Source of the DNA: Adiantum capillus-veneris
Lineage: Eukaryota; Streptophyta; Polypodiopsida; Polypodiales; Pteridaceae
Reading direction: 5' to 3'
NCBI GenBank assembly: GCA_014529385.2
Contig: CM043969.1
Span: forward strand, 28,788,946-28,852,945
Length of the DNA stretch: 64,000 bases
The notes under the pieces: model-generated
What the model saw: the letters and a program-made list of their open reading frames with translations, nothing else
Told to the model about the DNA's origin: nothing
Database searches by the model: none
Position numbers and translations under genes: made by a program
In this document: positions 42,569 to 53,889 of the stretch, one piece after another
Layout: each line of letters opens with the position of its first letter
Numbering within the stretch: the stretch's first letter is position 1

Positions 42569-43841
42569 AGTGAACTGTTGCATGAAGTCCCGAAAGTGGT
42601 GTCATATCAAGTGCACAAGAGCCTGGAGTGCTTAAACAGGATGTATGGATTATTAGAACTCTTCTAGGTAAAGAATCTTGTAATTGTAAGGTCCTTGTAT
42701 CATAGAGCTGTTCATTTTGGTACAAAAATTTGGATTGTAGTCGTTCGACTTTTTTTTGATGTAGGAACTTAACCTTATTAACCAGCAAGCATCTCTTGAT
42801 ATGGTTGTTCATTTGTATTTGCGTTTTCTGAAACTTTGAATTGGCTTTGCAAAAGATCTCCTCTATATCACCGCCAGCTCCTTGGCATGATTCAGATCAC
42901 CTCTTCCTGTGAATTCATCATGATCATGGTTTGTAGCTTCCTTTATGTATTTGTTTGGCATGTTAAAACATTCTCTAGAGTAAAAGGGAGTAGTAGGCAC
43001 CCCCTTAGCATTTTAAATGGAACCTTTTAATAGTCATGACTGAATCCTTCTACTGTTATGATCTGCCTTATCAATAAATAACAAGGCATCTTTTTGGACT
43101 TTAGGCATTTGTTTTTTGTCTACAATTCTAACATCCACTGAGATCTCTTTGGATCTTGGCAAGGTTGCCAAGGGTTGGTGGCCAAACATTGACATCAATT
43201 CCCTTAACCCAAACATACTTGTTCTTGGTTTAAGTTGATTCTCTAAGTAAAGCCCTTAACATATCTTTTTGTTCTCGTTTATTTCCTAGTGCTCTCGTCC
43301 TTCAAAAGATTATTGTTCTTAATGAACAAGGAAGAGGGACTGTGGGCAAGCTAAAATTCCGGGTTCTCATTTAGCATCGTCCTATGGAATACCTTTCCAA
43401 GCAACTAGAAAGAAGATGATTATGTAATCAGTTCTATTTTTTATGTAGAATCTTGCTCATGCAAAGTAGCAAAGATTCTATAAATAAAGAAGAGATCCAT
43501 CATTTGTATTATTGAACTTCTTAAGTTGAGATATTTGGGATATTGGATGAACTTGATAGCGATATGGTAAATTAGATTTTAAATCCCATATCAAGAAGCT
43601 TTTTACTCATAATAGATGATCCTGAAAACCTTCAAGAAAGCTTATAGAACCTAATTGTTGATAAGGAACTAGACTTTGGTACTCTGCGAAAACATTTACT
43701 ATTAAGAACTTGTCTATGTTGCTTAGAATCTACTCTTTATCAATTGCTTGTTTAATATACTCGGCTAAAGTAAGCATACATTACATTCTTATTCAAATTC
43801 CCAAAAAATTATGAGGTGGATCTTACGTTCTTGGTGTGAAA
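42569..43841. other. Downstream flank of the gene exons, no supported gene
   Basis: The first few hundred bases may be 3' untranslated sequence. Short frames exist on both strands (one on the - strand at 43034-43216) but none shows a recognisable domain. A TCTATAAATAAAG string lies near 43477. The stretch ends at the left edge of element J. Confidence 0.4.
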
Positions 43842-44369
43842 TGTTAGGTTTAATGGCCATGTGGCCGACCGCCCATCACTTACTGCTATTAACCCTAAGC
43901 GTACAGCTATACACTTGTGTGAGCGACTAAGGTTGGGTTCAGATTGAACCAGTAGAAGAAACAAGCCTTTCTAAATGTGCCGCCGCCTAGTGTGAACAGT
44001 GTGGAGGAGAAAAAGTAAAAAAGTGAAGGGGGTTGAGAGAGGCCATCAACTCTTCTGAGGGGGTGGGGGAGGGTCGGAAGAAAAATGGAGCGTCCGGCGG
44101 AAGAGTACCTCAACTTCAACCAATGAAATTTTGCCATGAAGGATCGACGCCCCTTTGCATTTTTCTTTCGCCACCTACTAGTCTGAACCAACCCTAACAC
44201 AAAAAGTAGAGTGTGTATTGTGCCTAAGTGCATAAGATAGAGAAGAAAAAAGGGGGCACACAGTGTGTGTCGGTTCTCCTCCTCCAACTTGTGTGTGTAG
44301 CTATAGTGGTGTGTATGTGTGTGCGTATTCATCTTCCTCTTCCGCTGTGCTCCCGGCTCTTCTCCTTCA
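43842..44369 (+). repeat. 5' LTR of element J (with MITE-like insert)
   Basis: It starts TGTTAGGTTTAATGGCC and ends CTCTCCTTCA, giving 264 bases of own sequence without the insert and one target duplication copy. The same ends occur at 51037 (with TG changed to TT) and 53200. Confidence 0.85.
43928..44197. mobile_element. 264-base MITE-like insertion in the J 5' LTR
   Basis: Positions 43931-44194 begin GGTTGGGTTCAGA and end TCTGAACCAACCC, imperfect terminal inverted repeats, with TAA on both sides. The matching place in the 3' LTR reads AGCCAC and then TAACAC with no such sequence, so it is an insertion. A TAA duplication fits PIF/Harbinger (Tourist-like) MITEs. Assignment is tentative; it carries no gene. 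Confidence 0.72.
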
Positions 44370-44383
44370 TATGATATCAGATC

Positions 44384-45507
44384 TGTTTCATTCCTAAAAT
44401 CGCTTCCGCGCGCACACTTTTAAGAGTGCAACAAGGTTCCGACTTCGGCATTGACAAATTCATCATTTCGAGAGCGTTTCTTTCATGTGTCCTACGGTTT
44501 TACCCCCTTTCGGAGCCATTCGTGCCATCAGAACCTCATTCGAGCTACGGTTTAGGAGCTTCATTTTTCAACTCTTTTTTGGTAGTTTGTGCTGCAGAGC
44601 TTCCATAGCCATTACAGATACCATTGTTGTAGTTTCTTCCATCTATGAGAGCCCACGCCTCATTCGGGAGTGTCTAGCCTCTTTCAGAGTGGCCTCATAC
44701 ACACACATAGAGTGGGAGTTTGACGGCATTGTCTTCTTTGACTACAGGTACAAATACAGGTACAGGAGCTTGGTTAGCTTCCTTTGTGCTTCTCGGCCTC
44801 GATTTCGGCTTTGGTTACGGCATCGGCATCGATTCACAGGCTACATGTTTCAGTGTTTGCGATATTCTGGTTCTAGTGGGAGCAGTTTTTTATGCGTACA
44901 TGCATATGTTGGCACTTTTGACAGTGTTTGAGCTCTTTTGAGAGCAGTTTGACTCCCCGCATGAATATTTCTTTGCATGCACATGTTTGTGGCACCTGTT
45001 TGAGCATCGTGGACAGACTTGTACATCTTTGTGGATACTGCCATTGTACGCTTTTGTGAAGCCATCTTTTGACTAATACGATATTCGTGGCCATTTCTGA
45101 GACTTGGTTTAGATGTTAGCCACTTCTGAGACTTGGCTATATGTTTTGCTGCATAATTTACATTGTTGAGGGTCGATAGCATGAGGTTTTCATTGAGCTC
45201 GAGTATTTTCAAATGTGGAGATGCCTTTGGTGATACAGGTAGTTGGAGCATTCCTTATGAGCCCTTGCCATATGACATGTATAGAGTGGTATACGTGCTT
45301 TGACGTCGAGTTGACGGTTTATGGTTAGTTTGATAGTTTATGCGCCTCAGTTGGGTTCTATACAGTGTGCTTTTGAGAGGCATTGCCCTCTTTTATGCTT
45401 TGTGAGTGACATACTTGGTCATTTTGTCTCGTATTTTGGTTGACATAGTCCCAAATACAAAGGAGACTGCCGAAATTTTTTCATAATCTTTTCGTAGTTT
45501 TGTCACC
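44384..45507 (+). other. Long 5' leader of element J
   Basis: About 1.1 kb lies between primer-like site and gag start. No domain is recognised. Open stretches at 44485-44941 have no supported product. Confidence 0.55.
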
Positions 45508-46395
45508 ATGTCTACTAGCAAAGACCGTGACATTTATGACATAACGAAGTTTGATGGCATTAATTTTGAGCTTTGGAAGAACCAAACGCATGATGTGCTT
45601 GTCCAAAAGAAGAAAAAGTTGCCTATTGCCTATGCGGTTCGAACTGAAGATATGCCCATGACTCATTTTCAGTGGGAGGAGCTTGATAAGCTATGCATGT
45701 CTACAATTAGACTGCACCTTGGTAAGTCGGTGTACTTTTTAGTGTTAGAATGCGAAACTGCTCATGCTTTATGACATAAATTATGTGACACTTACCAAAA
45801 GGATAAGGCTAACAATAAGGTTTTCATGATGCGAAAACTTTTCAACCTTCGTATGAAGGAGTTAGCTAGCATTGCCAGCCATATCAATGATTTTAATTCT
45901 CCTTTTGCCCAGATTCTTGCACATCGCATGACCATGGATGATGAGATGAAAGAAATCTTTTTGCTTTGTTTGTTGCCATCCTCTTGGGATATCTTTTGCA
46001 CAGATGTTAGTAATTCTGCTCCTAATGGTACGCTAAAATACGATGATGTTACTAGTGCACTTTTGTCAGAGGAGATGCGTCAGAAGACCATGACTAGCTC
46101 ACATTATGGCGAAGCTCATTATGTGCAAAGGAATGATAAGCAACGTAAGGGTCGTTCTTCGCAATGTGAGTCCAAGAAAGAGGACCATAGAGATGTATCA
46201 AATGGTAAATCAAAGTATTGTGGTCGCCGCAATGTTCAATGCCATTATTGTAATAAGTTTGATCACATAAAGAAAGATTGTTATACTTGGAAGCGTGACA
46301 AAGAGAAGGGCAAAGGTAAAGGCAAAGATCATGATGATAAAGAGAAGAAACCAAAGATTTCGGTTAAGATTGAAGAACTGAACAGTTCTGGATGA
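45508..46395 (+). pseudogene. gag: Element J gag (copia type), one stop
   Basis: It starts MSTSKDRDIYDITKFDGINF, the usual copia gag opening with an F-D-G-x-N/W patch. An in-frame TGA at 45772 interrupts it; the same frame continues (YQKDKANNKVFMMRKLFNLR) to 46395. The core matches the UBN2/gag family, and a zinc knuckle (CHYCNKFDHIKKDC) is present near the C-terminus, then a Lys-rich tail. Confidence 0.85.
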
Positions 46396-47260
46396 CAGTG
46401 ATGCACAAGACATTAATATGTTGACTGAAAATAATGATGTCTTTTATGATGCATAGGAAACTCTATCTTTGCAGAGTTATATGCTAGCTGAACTCCTTGT
46501 TATTGGTGAAGTATCCCATACATGGATTCTTGATTCGGATGCCTCGTTGCATGTCACACCTCATAAGCTTTTTTTTACTACATACGAGGAAACCATTGGC
46601 TCTATTACACTTAGTGACAGTTACTCTTGTGAAATTCTTGGCGTAGGTGATATTGCGGCCATGGTTATGGAAAATGGAGTGAAGTTTATCATCCATAATG
46701 TGTGTCATGTTCCAGCCTTGACACACAATCTGATTTCGGTTGGACGTCTTGATGACTTGGGTTACAAAGTCACTTTTCATCAGCAGTCTTTGCGTGTTGC
46801 GAAGGGTCATCTTATTATAGCCCATGGTCTAAAGTTGGTTCACTTTATCCTCTTTATGTATCTGATAAAAACAATGTTTTTTCTGTAACCGAGTTGCCAA
46901 CCGTTGCTTTGTGACAGCCGGTTATGAAATATGTCAAAAAAAGGAATGGAGACACTCTCTTGTTTGGGCTACTTATCGTCTTTGTCATTTTCTTATTTTC
47001 CCTTTTGTGAGCACTGTCAATATGGAAAGCAAATACGGACACATCGTACACATTGTTTTGACAAAGAAAGAAAATCTGTAGAGCTTGTGCACAATGATTT
47101 ATGTGGGCCTATGCCTTTTAAATCCCATGGTGGTGCGTCTTATTATGTTGCATACATTGACGATGCAACACAACATGTTTGGGTCTATACCATGAAGTCT
47201 AAAGATGAGACATTTTCTTGCTTTAAGAAGTTCTTATCTAGTGTTGAAACTTAGTCTAAA
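46396..47260 (+). pseudogene. pol: Element J protease and first half of integrase
   Basis: The frame shifts after gag. Protease motif WILDSDASLHVTP has D-S-D where copia proteases have D-S-G. The pre-integrase region (VCHVPALTHNLISVGRL) follows; a stop lies near 46886. Then come the zinc-binding CEHCQYGKQIR and the integrase core with catalytic Asp residues in VHNDLCGPM and YIDDATQHVW. It breaks at 47265 in the codons for S-K-H, where a solo LTR is inserted. Confidence 0.83.
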
Positions 47261-48859
47261 CATAATGTAACATTTAATGGCCTAATAAATTATGTGTAGC
47301 GGAAATTAGCATGAACATAGTGGGCATTTCATTATAATAGATTCCTAATGAGAATTACAAGAGTGCTTGGGTGGAGAGAGCAACAAAAAGCATAACACCT
47401 AGTTAGATAGCATCAACAATACTTTCAAAAGAGAGAGAAATTAAGCTATTGACAACAGTTGAGGACCGGATTTGCATGGAGCCGGTCCCCCCTCCAAAAG
47501 GCTTTGAATTATGGTTTCTCCCATCAAGAGAGACATTGTACAATACAATTCTTTGTGTTCCTTCAAGACTAGCTAGTGCAATGAAGATGGAAGCTTCATG
47601 CACTAAGCAAAACACTTAATCAAACACAACTTGAATTATCCCCGTTCTCAGACCCAAGACCTCATATACCTTCGAAGATTGTGAGAGCTAGCAGGGTATG
47701 AGAGTAGATTGAGAGGAAGAAGGAGTATCTTACGAGAAAGATGTACATCTCCTCACATAATCACTCATATGTAGCATAGCTTAGCTTAGTAATTAGCTTG
47801 GTAGAGGAGATGAGCATGCATTGAAGCTTGGCTCTTGGTTGGATTTGCATCCACATGCCAAGAGAGTGTTGATGTAGGCTTCTATCTCACAAGCTTGGAG
47901 TAGGTGATGAGTTCTCCATTAAAGCTTGGGAAGAGATAGTCTTCTCTTTCTTCACACATGAGCTTGTGTGAGTGTGTGTGTAATAATGTCTTGCAAAAAT
48001 CAGTCCCCCTCTCTCTCTTGGGCGAGCCCTCTTGCTAAATGCTCTTCCTGAAGCCTCATTGGTCCTCCCCAAGTCAAGCCAATTACAATTAAGCAGCATA
48101 AGTGATAGCCTTCTGACATGTGTCCCCCTTTCCCCTTTTGTGAGAGCTTTAGGTAATTAAATAATTAAACTAAACTCTCATTGGACCCCTTTGCCTCCTG
48201 GCCAATAGGAATCAGGCAAGCCATGGGGCTCCTGAATGCTCATTGGACCCCTTGGGAGACTGCCCAATAGTCTTCTAGGAGACTTAATTCTCATTGGTTT
48301 CTTTTATTAAATGTTTTTAAATTAATTAAACTAGATTTACTCTAGCTTAATTTTCATTGGTCCACTTCAAGGGTCATCCAATAGAAATTGGGCACACCTT
48401 GTGGGCATCTGGCCTAGGGAGCTGACATGTGTCCCTCATTCCCTTCGTGTAAAGGGAGCCTGTGTGTGTGTGTGTGGCTTTCTCTCTCATCCCATACCTT
48501 TAGGGCTCGCCCCCTCCCATGTAGGGATGTGCAAAGACTTTTAGGGCACACACAAAGCATCCAATTTTCCCTAGGGTTGACCTTTGGACACAACCTTTGA
48601 ATTTTGGAACCTTAGCATTTTGGAAGTCTTAATGGGCTGAACCTTAGGGTCTTTTTAGCCCATTGTTGCACATGGCTCTTTTGCAGATGGCCCCCCTTTT
48701 GGATCCCTATTTTCCCTCCTTTGGATCCCTACTGTGGTCGGTCTACTAGCTTAACCAATATTCTAGCTTTTTCTCCCCTGGCCTTCCCCACATTAAATGA
48801 TCAGTTTAATATGAGAAAATCATTTAAGAGAATTAGATATTGATTATTATGACACATAA
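47261..48859. mobile_element. Solo LTR (1589 bases) in the J integrase, TSD CATAA
   Basis: Positions 47266-48854 start TGTAACATTTAATGG and end ATTATTATGACA; CATAA flanks both sides (47261-47265, 48855-48859). Removing it joins integrase codons S-K-H to K-L-K-A-L-R-S without loss. The TGTAAC...TGACA ends resemble Ty3 LTRs in this window, but the family is otherwise unseen here. It is rich in ATTGG/CCAAT words (48050-48390). Orientation is not certain, perhaps -. No coding sequence. Confidence 0.9.
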
Positions 48860-49349
48860 GTTGAAAGCTTTGCGCTCAAACAATGGTGGAGAATATATCT
48901 CCAAAGAGTTTACAAACTTTTGTTCAAGTAGGGGAATTAAGCGGCGTGAGTTTACAACTCCTTATACCCCTGCAAAAAATGGTGTTGTAGAACGGAATGA
49001 ATAGGACCATCCAAGAGTGGATTATGTCTATATTATCATAGACTGATTTACTGCAAGCGTTTTGGGCTGAAGCATTGTACACAACTATGTACTTGATCAA
49101 TAGATCACCACACAGTTTCGTATACCTTTGGAGTTATGGTCAGGACATAAATTGTCTTATGAAAAACTCCGCACATTTGGCTGTGAAGCTTATGCAGATG
49201 TACCCAAGGAGTTGCGTGCTAAGCTAGATCCTAAGTCCAGGAAATGCATCTTCATTGGCTATGTTGTAGATGGTAAATTTGGCTATTGTTTATGGGATCC
49301 AAAACGTCGATCGGTGATTCGTAGCAATGATGTTGTCTTTAATGCATAG
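48860..49349 (+). pseudogene. pol: Element J integrase, second half
   Basis: After the solo LTR the frame reads [16 protein letters not shown] and [15 protein letters not shown]. An extra A after the catalytic Glu (VVER) causes a stop. In the shifted frame come MNRTIQE-like codons, a stop, and then MELWSGHKLSYEKLRTFGCE...FIGYVVDGKFGY...NDVVFNA, the copia integrase C-terminal part. The third catalytic residue is therefore still encoded. Confidence 0.83.
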
Positions 49350-49601
49350 ACAACCAGTGAAAGAGGTTGAATTTCGAAAAGTGACGTTTTTCGATGTATC
49401 ACTTCCTGTCTAGACAACTCCGATCCACTTACTACACAGGCTAATACAAGTTCTGATCAGCCCACGGAGATCTCAAAGAGTCTCACATCTGCTTGAACGT
49501 TTTGTTCCAGGCGTGGATTTGTTTTGCTGACAAATAGTGGCAAGCCTTCTTGTTACAAAGAGGCTATGCTAGCCAATGATAAGGTTTAGTGGAAACATGC
49601 T
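49350..49601 (+). other. Element J degenerate linker before reverse transcriptase
   Basis: This corresponds to the variable linker between integrase and reverse transcriptase. It contains several stops. The stretch SCYKEAMLANDKV near 49550 is the usual lead-in to reverse transcriptase. Confidence 0.6.
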
Positions 49602-50324
49602 ATGAAGAGGGAGCTGTCTAGTATTGCAAAGAACAAAACATGGGAACTTGTTTCGTTGCCAAAAGGTAAGAAAGCATTGCCTTGTAAATGGGTTTACAAG
49701 AAGAAGATTGACAATTACAAAGCTCGTGTAGTGGCCAAAGGTTTCAAGAAAGAATATGGTGTCGATTTCCAGGAAATCTTTTCTCCAGTGGTCAAGATGA
49801 CCATACTGAGAATGTTGCTTGCTTTGGTTTCCACTGAAGATATGGAGCTTGATCAAATGGATGTCAGTACAACTCTTTTACGTTGTGATATCGAGGAAGA
49901 GATTTATATGCAGCAACCTAAAGGGTTTGTGCTACAAGGCAAGGAACATTTGGTCTGTAAGCTTCTACAAAGTCTCTATGACTTGAAGCAATCATCCAGA
50001 CAATGGTATTAAAAGTTTGATGCATTTATGCGTTTCCTACGCTATAAGCGCAATAATGAGGATCCATGTCTTTACGTGAAAAGACAACCCAATGGACAAC
50101 TTATTATGCTTATCCTTTATGTAGATGACATGCTTATTGCTGGTCATTCCAAGAAGGACATTGCTGACTTGAAAACCAAGCTGAAAAGTCAATTCAACAT
50201 GAAAGATTTGGGTGAAGCCAATCATATTTTGGGTATGCACATTACTCGTGACTGTAAGAAGAGGTTGTTCTACCTAGCAAGAACCATTGTCCCAAATCTG
50301 CTGAGGAAAAGCTGTGATGGCTAA
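49602..50324 (+). pseudogene. pol: Element J reverse transcriptase
   Basis: It shows the copia reverse transcriptase blocks: NKTWELVSLPKGKKALPCKW, YKARVVAKGFKKEYGVDF, FSPVVKMTILRMLLAL, LYDLKQSSRQWY, and the active site LYVDDMLIAG (Y-V-D-D). One in-frame stop follows RQWY at 50010; the frame then continues with MRFLRYKRNNEDPCLYV to 50324. The catalytic aspartates are intact. Confidence 0.9.
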
Positions 50325-50859
50325 GGTTCCTTATGCTTCAACTTGTGGTCGTCTCATGCATGCCATGGTGGCTACAAGACCGGACATTGCACATGTACTG
50401 GGAGTTGTCAATAGATTTATGTCTTACTGTGGTAAAAAGCATTGGGATGCTGTCAAGTCGATTCTCAGATACTTGAGTGGCACTGCAAATAGACAATTAT
50501 GCTATGGTCATGGAGAGTCATCCATTCAGGGATTTGTAGACAGTGATTATACAGGCTATGTTGACAGTCGTAAATCAACAACGGGTTGGATTTACACATT
50601 TGTTGGTTCTGCTATTTTTTGGAGATCCGTTCTTCAAGATTGTACATCCATTTCTACCACAGAGGCAGAGTATGTTGCATTGAGTGAGGCATGCAAAGAA
50701 GCTATTTGGCTTGCTCGCCTAGTGAAAGATCTTGGCTTGGAGCAATGTACACCAGTTTTTTATTGTGACATTCAGAGTGCTATTGCCTTGGCTAACAATC
50801 CAGTGTTTCATTCCAGACCGAAACAAATTGGTGTGAGTTATCACTTCAGTCGTGAATGA
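50314..50859 (+). pseudogene. pol: Element J RNase H
   Basis: It is joined to the reverse transcriptase by a frameshift near 50315. Motifs: MHAMVATRPDIAH, VDSDYTGYVDSRKSTTG (first Asp), STTEAEYVALSEACKEAIW (Glu), FYCDIQSAIALANNPVFH (Asp). The end of the domain (normally H-I-E/D-V...) has drifted (IGVSYHFSRE). Noncoding sequence follows to the polypurine tract. Confidence 0.88.
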
Positions 50860-51122
50860 CTGGCAAACAAGAGCCTTGATTTAGTGAAGATTCCTACGTC
50901 TCTAACACAACGAATGCACTCATTAAAAGTCTCTCCAGCCATCAGTTTCAGCACTGTTGTGAGTTGATGGGCATTGGGTGAACCGTGGTTCTCTTCCATT
51001 CTTATGGTCTCCCACATTGGCCATCAAGTGGGAGAATTTTAGATTTAATGGCCATGTGGTTGACCACCCATCACTAACTGCTACTAACCCTAAGTCTATA
51101 GCTATACACTTGTGTAAGCCAC

Positions 51123-53047
51123 TGAGGAAAGCTTTTCCATGCATGGGAACCCCCCCATATATTTTTGCCCTTTTATCAAAATATTTCCCATTATATAAGT
51201 TACTTTTGATTTTTTCTTCCTTTTTCACAAACGTTTTAGCCTTTATTAAATAAATAATACTTATGCTAATCAATCACGATGTAGCATAATAAGTAAGCTT
51301 TCTTTGTTGATCTCTCTTTTGACCTTAAATATTATATATATATATTCTAGTATTTTCTAATATATTTTTTTCATGTATATATATTAGTCCACTCTACCAA
51401 ATATTTTATTCACTAGTTTTCATTTTCAAACCTCAACCCCACTTTCAAATTTCAATAATACCTCCATCTAGATGATTGCCAATCTTTTCAACACTCTAGG
51501 TCATGTTTTCATACACATGAAGGAGCTTACACTTGAAGGCAAGAGAGAAGTCCACTCAAAGGGGACCACCAAAAGACTTTTGCAGCCACAAATAATACAT
51601 TATTTGGCTGAATTTTTTAAGTAAAGAAGAACCCCGAATCTGAAGGAGCGTTCAACATGAAAGATGTAGCTCGTGATCTCAACTTTTAGCTCAATTTTTT
51701 TCAGAATTTTTGGAGTTATGAACACGGAGATATGATTTTTGTAGTGGACCCCAGTTTTCTCGTGTAATGGTCACACAGGCCATCCCCACTTTTCTTCCTT
51801 CTAGAATGGCTATGGTTCTACAAGTCTTCAAGCATGATTACAAGAGACAAGGCTCTTTTAATGAGGTCTTCGCTAGTCTAGAGTAATTCTATCACCATTT
51901 TTGGAGGATCCATCCTCATCAACAAATATCCACCTTCGACAACCTCTCTTATAATTTTTTTACCTCTCTCTTCTCTCCCTAATAGGCTTATGTCTATCCA
52001 AAGCTAGACTATTGTAAATATTTCCTATCCTCTACATCCTACCCACATTCTCTCTTCTTCTCTCTCTATTGACTCTGGTATTTTAAATAATGAGGAGACA
52101 AGATGGGAGCCACAGTCACATGCACCCCATTTTCCTAGTCACCAAAGTGGGACACTCACCTCAAATAGAAATATTGCTAAATCCTTCCCTCCTTCCCTAT
52201 ATAAGGAGGCCATGAGAGCTCACTTGGGGGAGAGAACACACACACACACACACCTATCCATACACACTCTTGTGCTACATGCTTGTAGCATGAACCCTAA
52301 TCACATAATCACAGCACCATCATCATCACCATCACCATGCACAAAAGATGAGCACCACACCTCCACACCACTTGTAATTAAGGGTTGAAGGCACAATTTC
52401 AAGAAGAAGAAGGGTGGACACACTCATGATATTCCTCGCCATCAACTCCCATCTCTCCATTATGCCTCCTACGATCTTGTTCCCTTCTCATTTTCCTTCC
52501 ATACGCTACCTATTGTATTCATCTTTTGCAAGCAATCAACACACTCCATCTTGGTGCCATACTTTGTGTCGCTTTGGATACATCTCATTGTGAGTATGGT
52601 ATATGCTTGTTCCTTGCCATTTTTTTTCTGCTTATGTTAAGGTGTGCGGATTCACCACCACACACACACACTCTCTCTCCCTCTTATACTCCTATCATCT
52701 TGCTACTTCCATCTTAAGGTGTGCGGATTCGCCACCTTTTGTATGAGAAGTGAGCATACTTGCATGTATCCCTGACCTCGTTATCTTCCTTACTACATGC
52801 ATGCGTAGCGAGCCCATTCTCACTCACTCACCACTCCTCTCACCTTATTCTCCAACCACCCCATTCCACATTTGGGCGTGGATCTTGAAATTGTTTCCAT
52901 GCATGCTTCATTGTGTATATGTATGCGTCCTAGCCGCATATCTTGCTAGGTGGTGCCCCTATTGTGTATTCCCCATGATGAGGCCATTGTGCATAGTCTT
53001 GGTGTAGAGGCCACCGGGTCTATTTTTTCACTTCCGCCTCTCACCAC
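51123..53047 (+). mobile_element. Solo LTR of element K in the J 3' LTR
   Basis: It runs TGAGGAAAGCTTTTCC to TTCCGCCTCTCA (51123-53043); CCAC precedes and follows it (51119-51122, 53044-53047). It is nearly identical to 58989-60909, the 3' LTR of K. A TATA box (TATATAAGG, 52198-52206) is followed by a long transcribed side with two copies of CTTAAGGTGTGCGGATTC (near 52636 and 52712). Small ORFs inside recur in both copies but show no domain. Confidence 0.85.
52198..52206 (+). promoter_or_regulatory. TATA box of K-family solo LTR
   Basis: TATATAAGG, about 1.08 kb into the 1.92-kb LTR, upstream of an AC-rich transcribed side. The matching box in the other copy is at 60064-60072. Confidence 0.6.
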
Positions 53048-53200
53048 TAACACAAAAATAGAGTGTGTATTGTGCCTAAGTTCATAAGACAAAGAAGAAA
53101 GAAAGGGGGCACACAGTGTGTGTGGCTATGGTGGTGTGTGTGTGAGTGTCTGTGTGTATTAATCTTCCTCTTCCGCTGTGCTCCTGGGTCCTCTCCTTCA

Positions 53201-53889
53201 CGAAAGGGTCTTATCGTAATTCATCCCAAATGGTGAAATGTGGTACACAATGAGGATGGCCATAATAAACAGATTCCATCAAAGAAATGTAAATACACTG
53301 TACTTTGTCTTGTTTGCCTATCACAAACACATGCTCTTAACATGTCTTCTAAAAATGATCTATGTTTTCACTTTGGCCATGTGTTTGGGATGATGACCAC
53401 TACTTATGCCCAAATAACCACGATTTAGTGGACACTTGTTGAAAATGATAGTTGGTGGGTGGTTACTAAGAGGGTTAACTAGAGTATGTCAGTAGCTTCT
53501 ACTACGTACAATGTGATTACAAAAAGAAAGAGATAGAGAGGTTAATGGATGATTAATACACCATTAGGTCTCCCCAATTTTGGAAAAATAAAAAGCCTTT
53601 CAAAACATCTTAAGTGCATATGTGAAGGGTGAGTTTAGGAAATGAAAATACTTATAAGGTGAAAAGTCAAAAGAATTTTTGTATCCATATAAAGAGGATG
53701 TCTACTTCACATTGGTGCATTTGTGTTTTCTTTTTAGTGCTTTCTTCTCTTTAAAGTGTCCTTGCACTATGTAGTAAATATTTTTTTTGAAGCCATGGGT
53801 CTCCCCAATGTCATAAAAATAAAAAACCTTTAGAAACATCTACAACAAGCTAAAATATCAAGATCTAGAAGGAAAAATAAAAGCTAAAA
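53201..53889. other. Flank of element J, first copy of a duplicated 690-base stretch
   Basis: Noncoding sequence right of the J target duplication. It recurs almost unchanged at 61067-61755. It ends AAGCTAAAAG at the junction with mid-gag sequence of K. A 62-codon frame at 53240 is present in both copies but has no domain. Confidence 0.8.

Larger units (their letters stand above)
51037..53200 (+). repeat. 3' LTR of element J, split by a K-family solo LTR
   Basis: The parts 51037-51122 and 53044-53200 match the 5' LTR (43842-43930 and 44195-44369). The purine tract AAGTGGGAGAA lies just before it. Between the parts is 51123-53043. Confidence 0.85.
43837..53205 (+). mobile_element. Element J: Ty1/copia retrotransposon with three secondary insertions
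   Basis: 5' LTR 43842-44369, primer-like site 44372-44383, gag, protease, integrase, reverse transcriptase, RNase H, polypurine tract near 51025-51036, and 3' LTR 51037-53200. The flanks TGAAA and CGAAA are a near-perfect duplication. The domain order (integrase before reverse transcriptase) marks it as copia. Secondary insertions are a MITE-like sequence (43931-44194), a solo LTR (47266-48854) and a K-family solo LTR (51123-53043). Many stops and frameshifts make it inactive. Confidence 0.88.

Noticed and set aside
43470-43530. Pararetrovirus-like promoter with TATAAATA
   Set aside because: Only the TATA-like string is suggestive; no viral coding region or tRNA site accompanies it.
52526-53007. 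ORFs of 63 and 85 codons repeated at 60391-60872
   Set aside because: They are conserved only because the LTR is duplicated; no domain, and they lie in the transcribed part of the K LTR.
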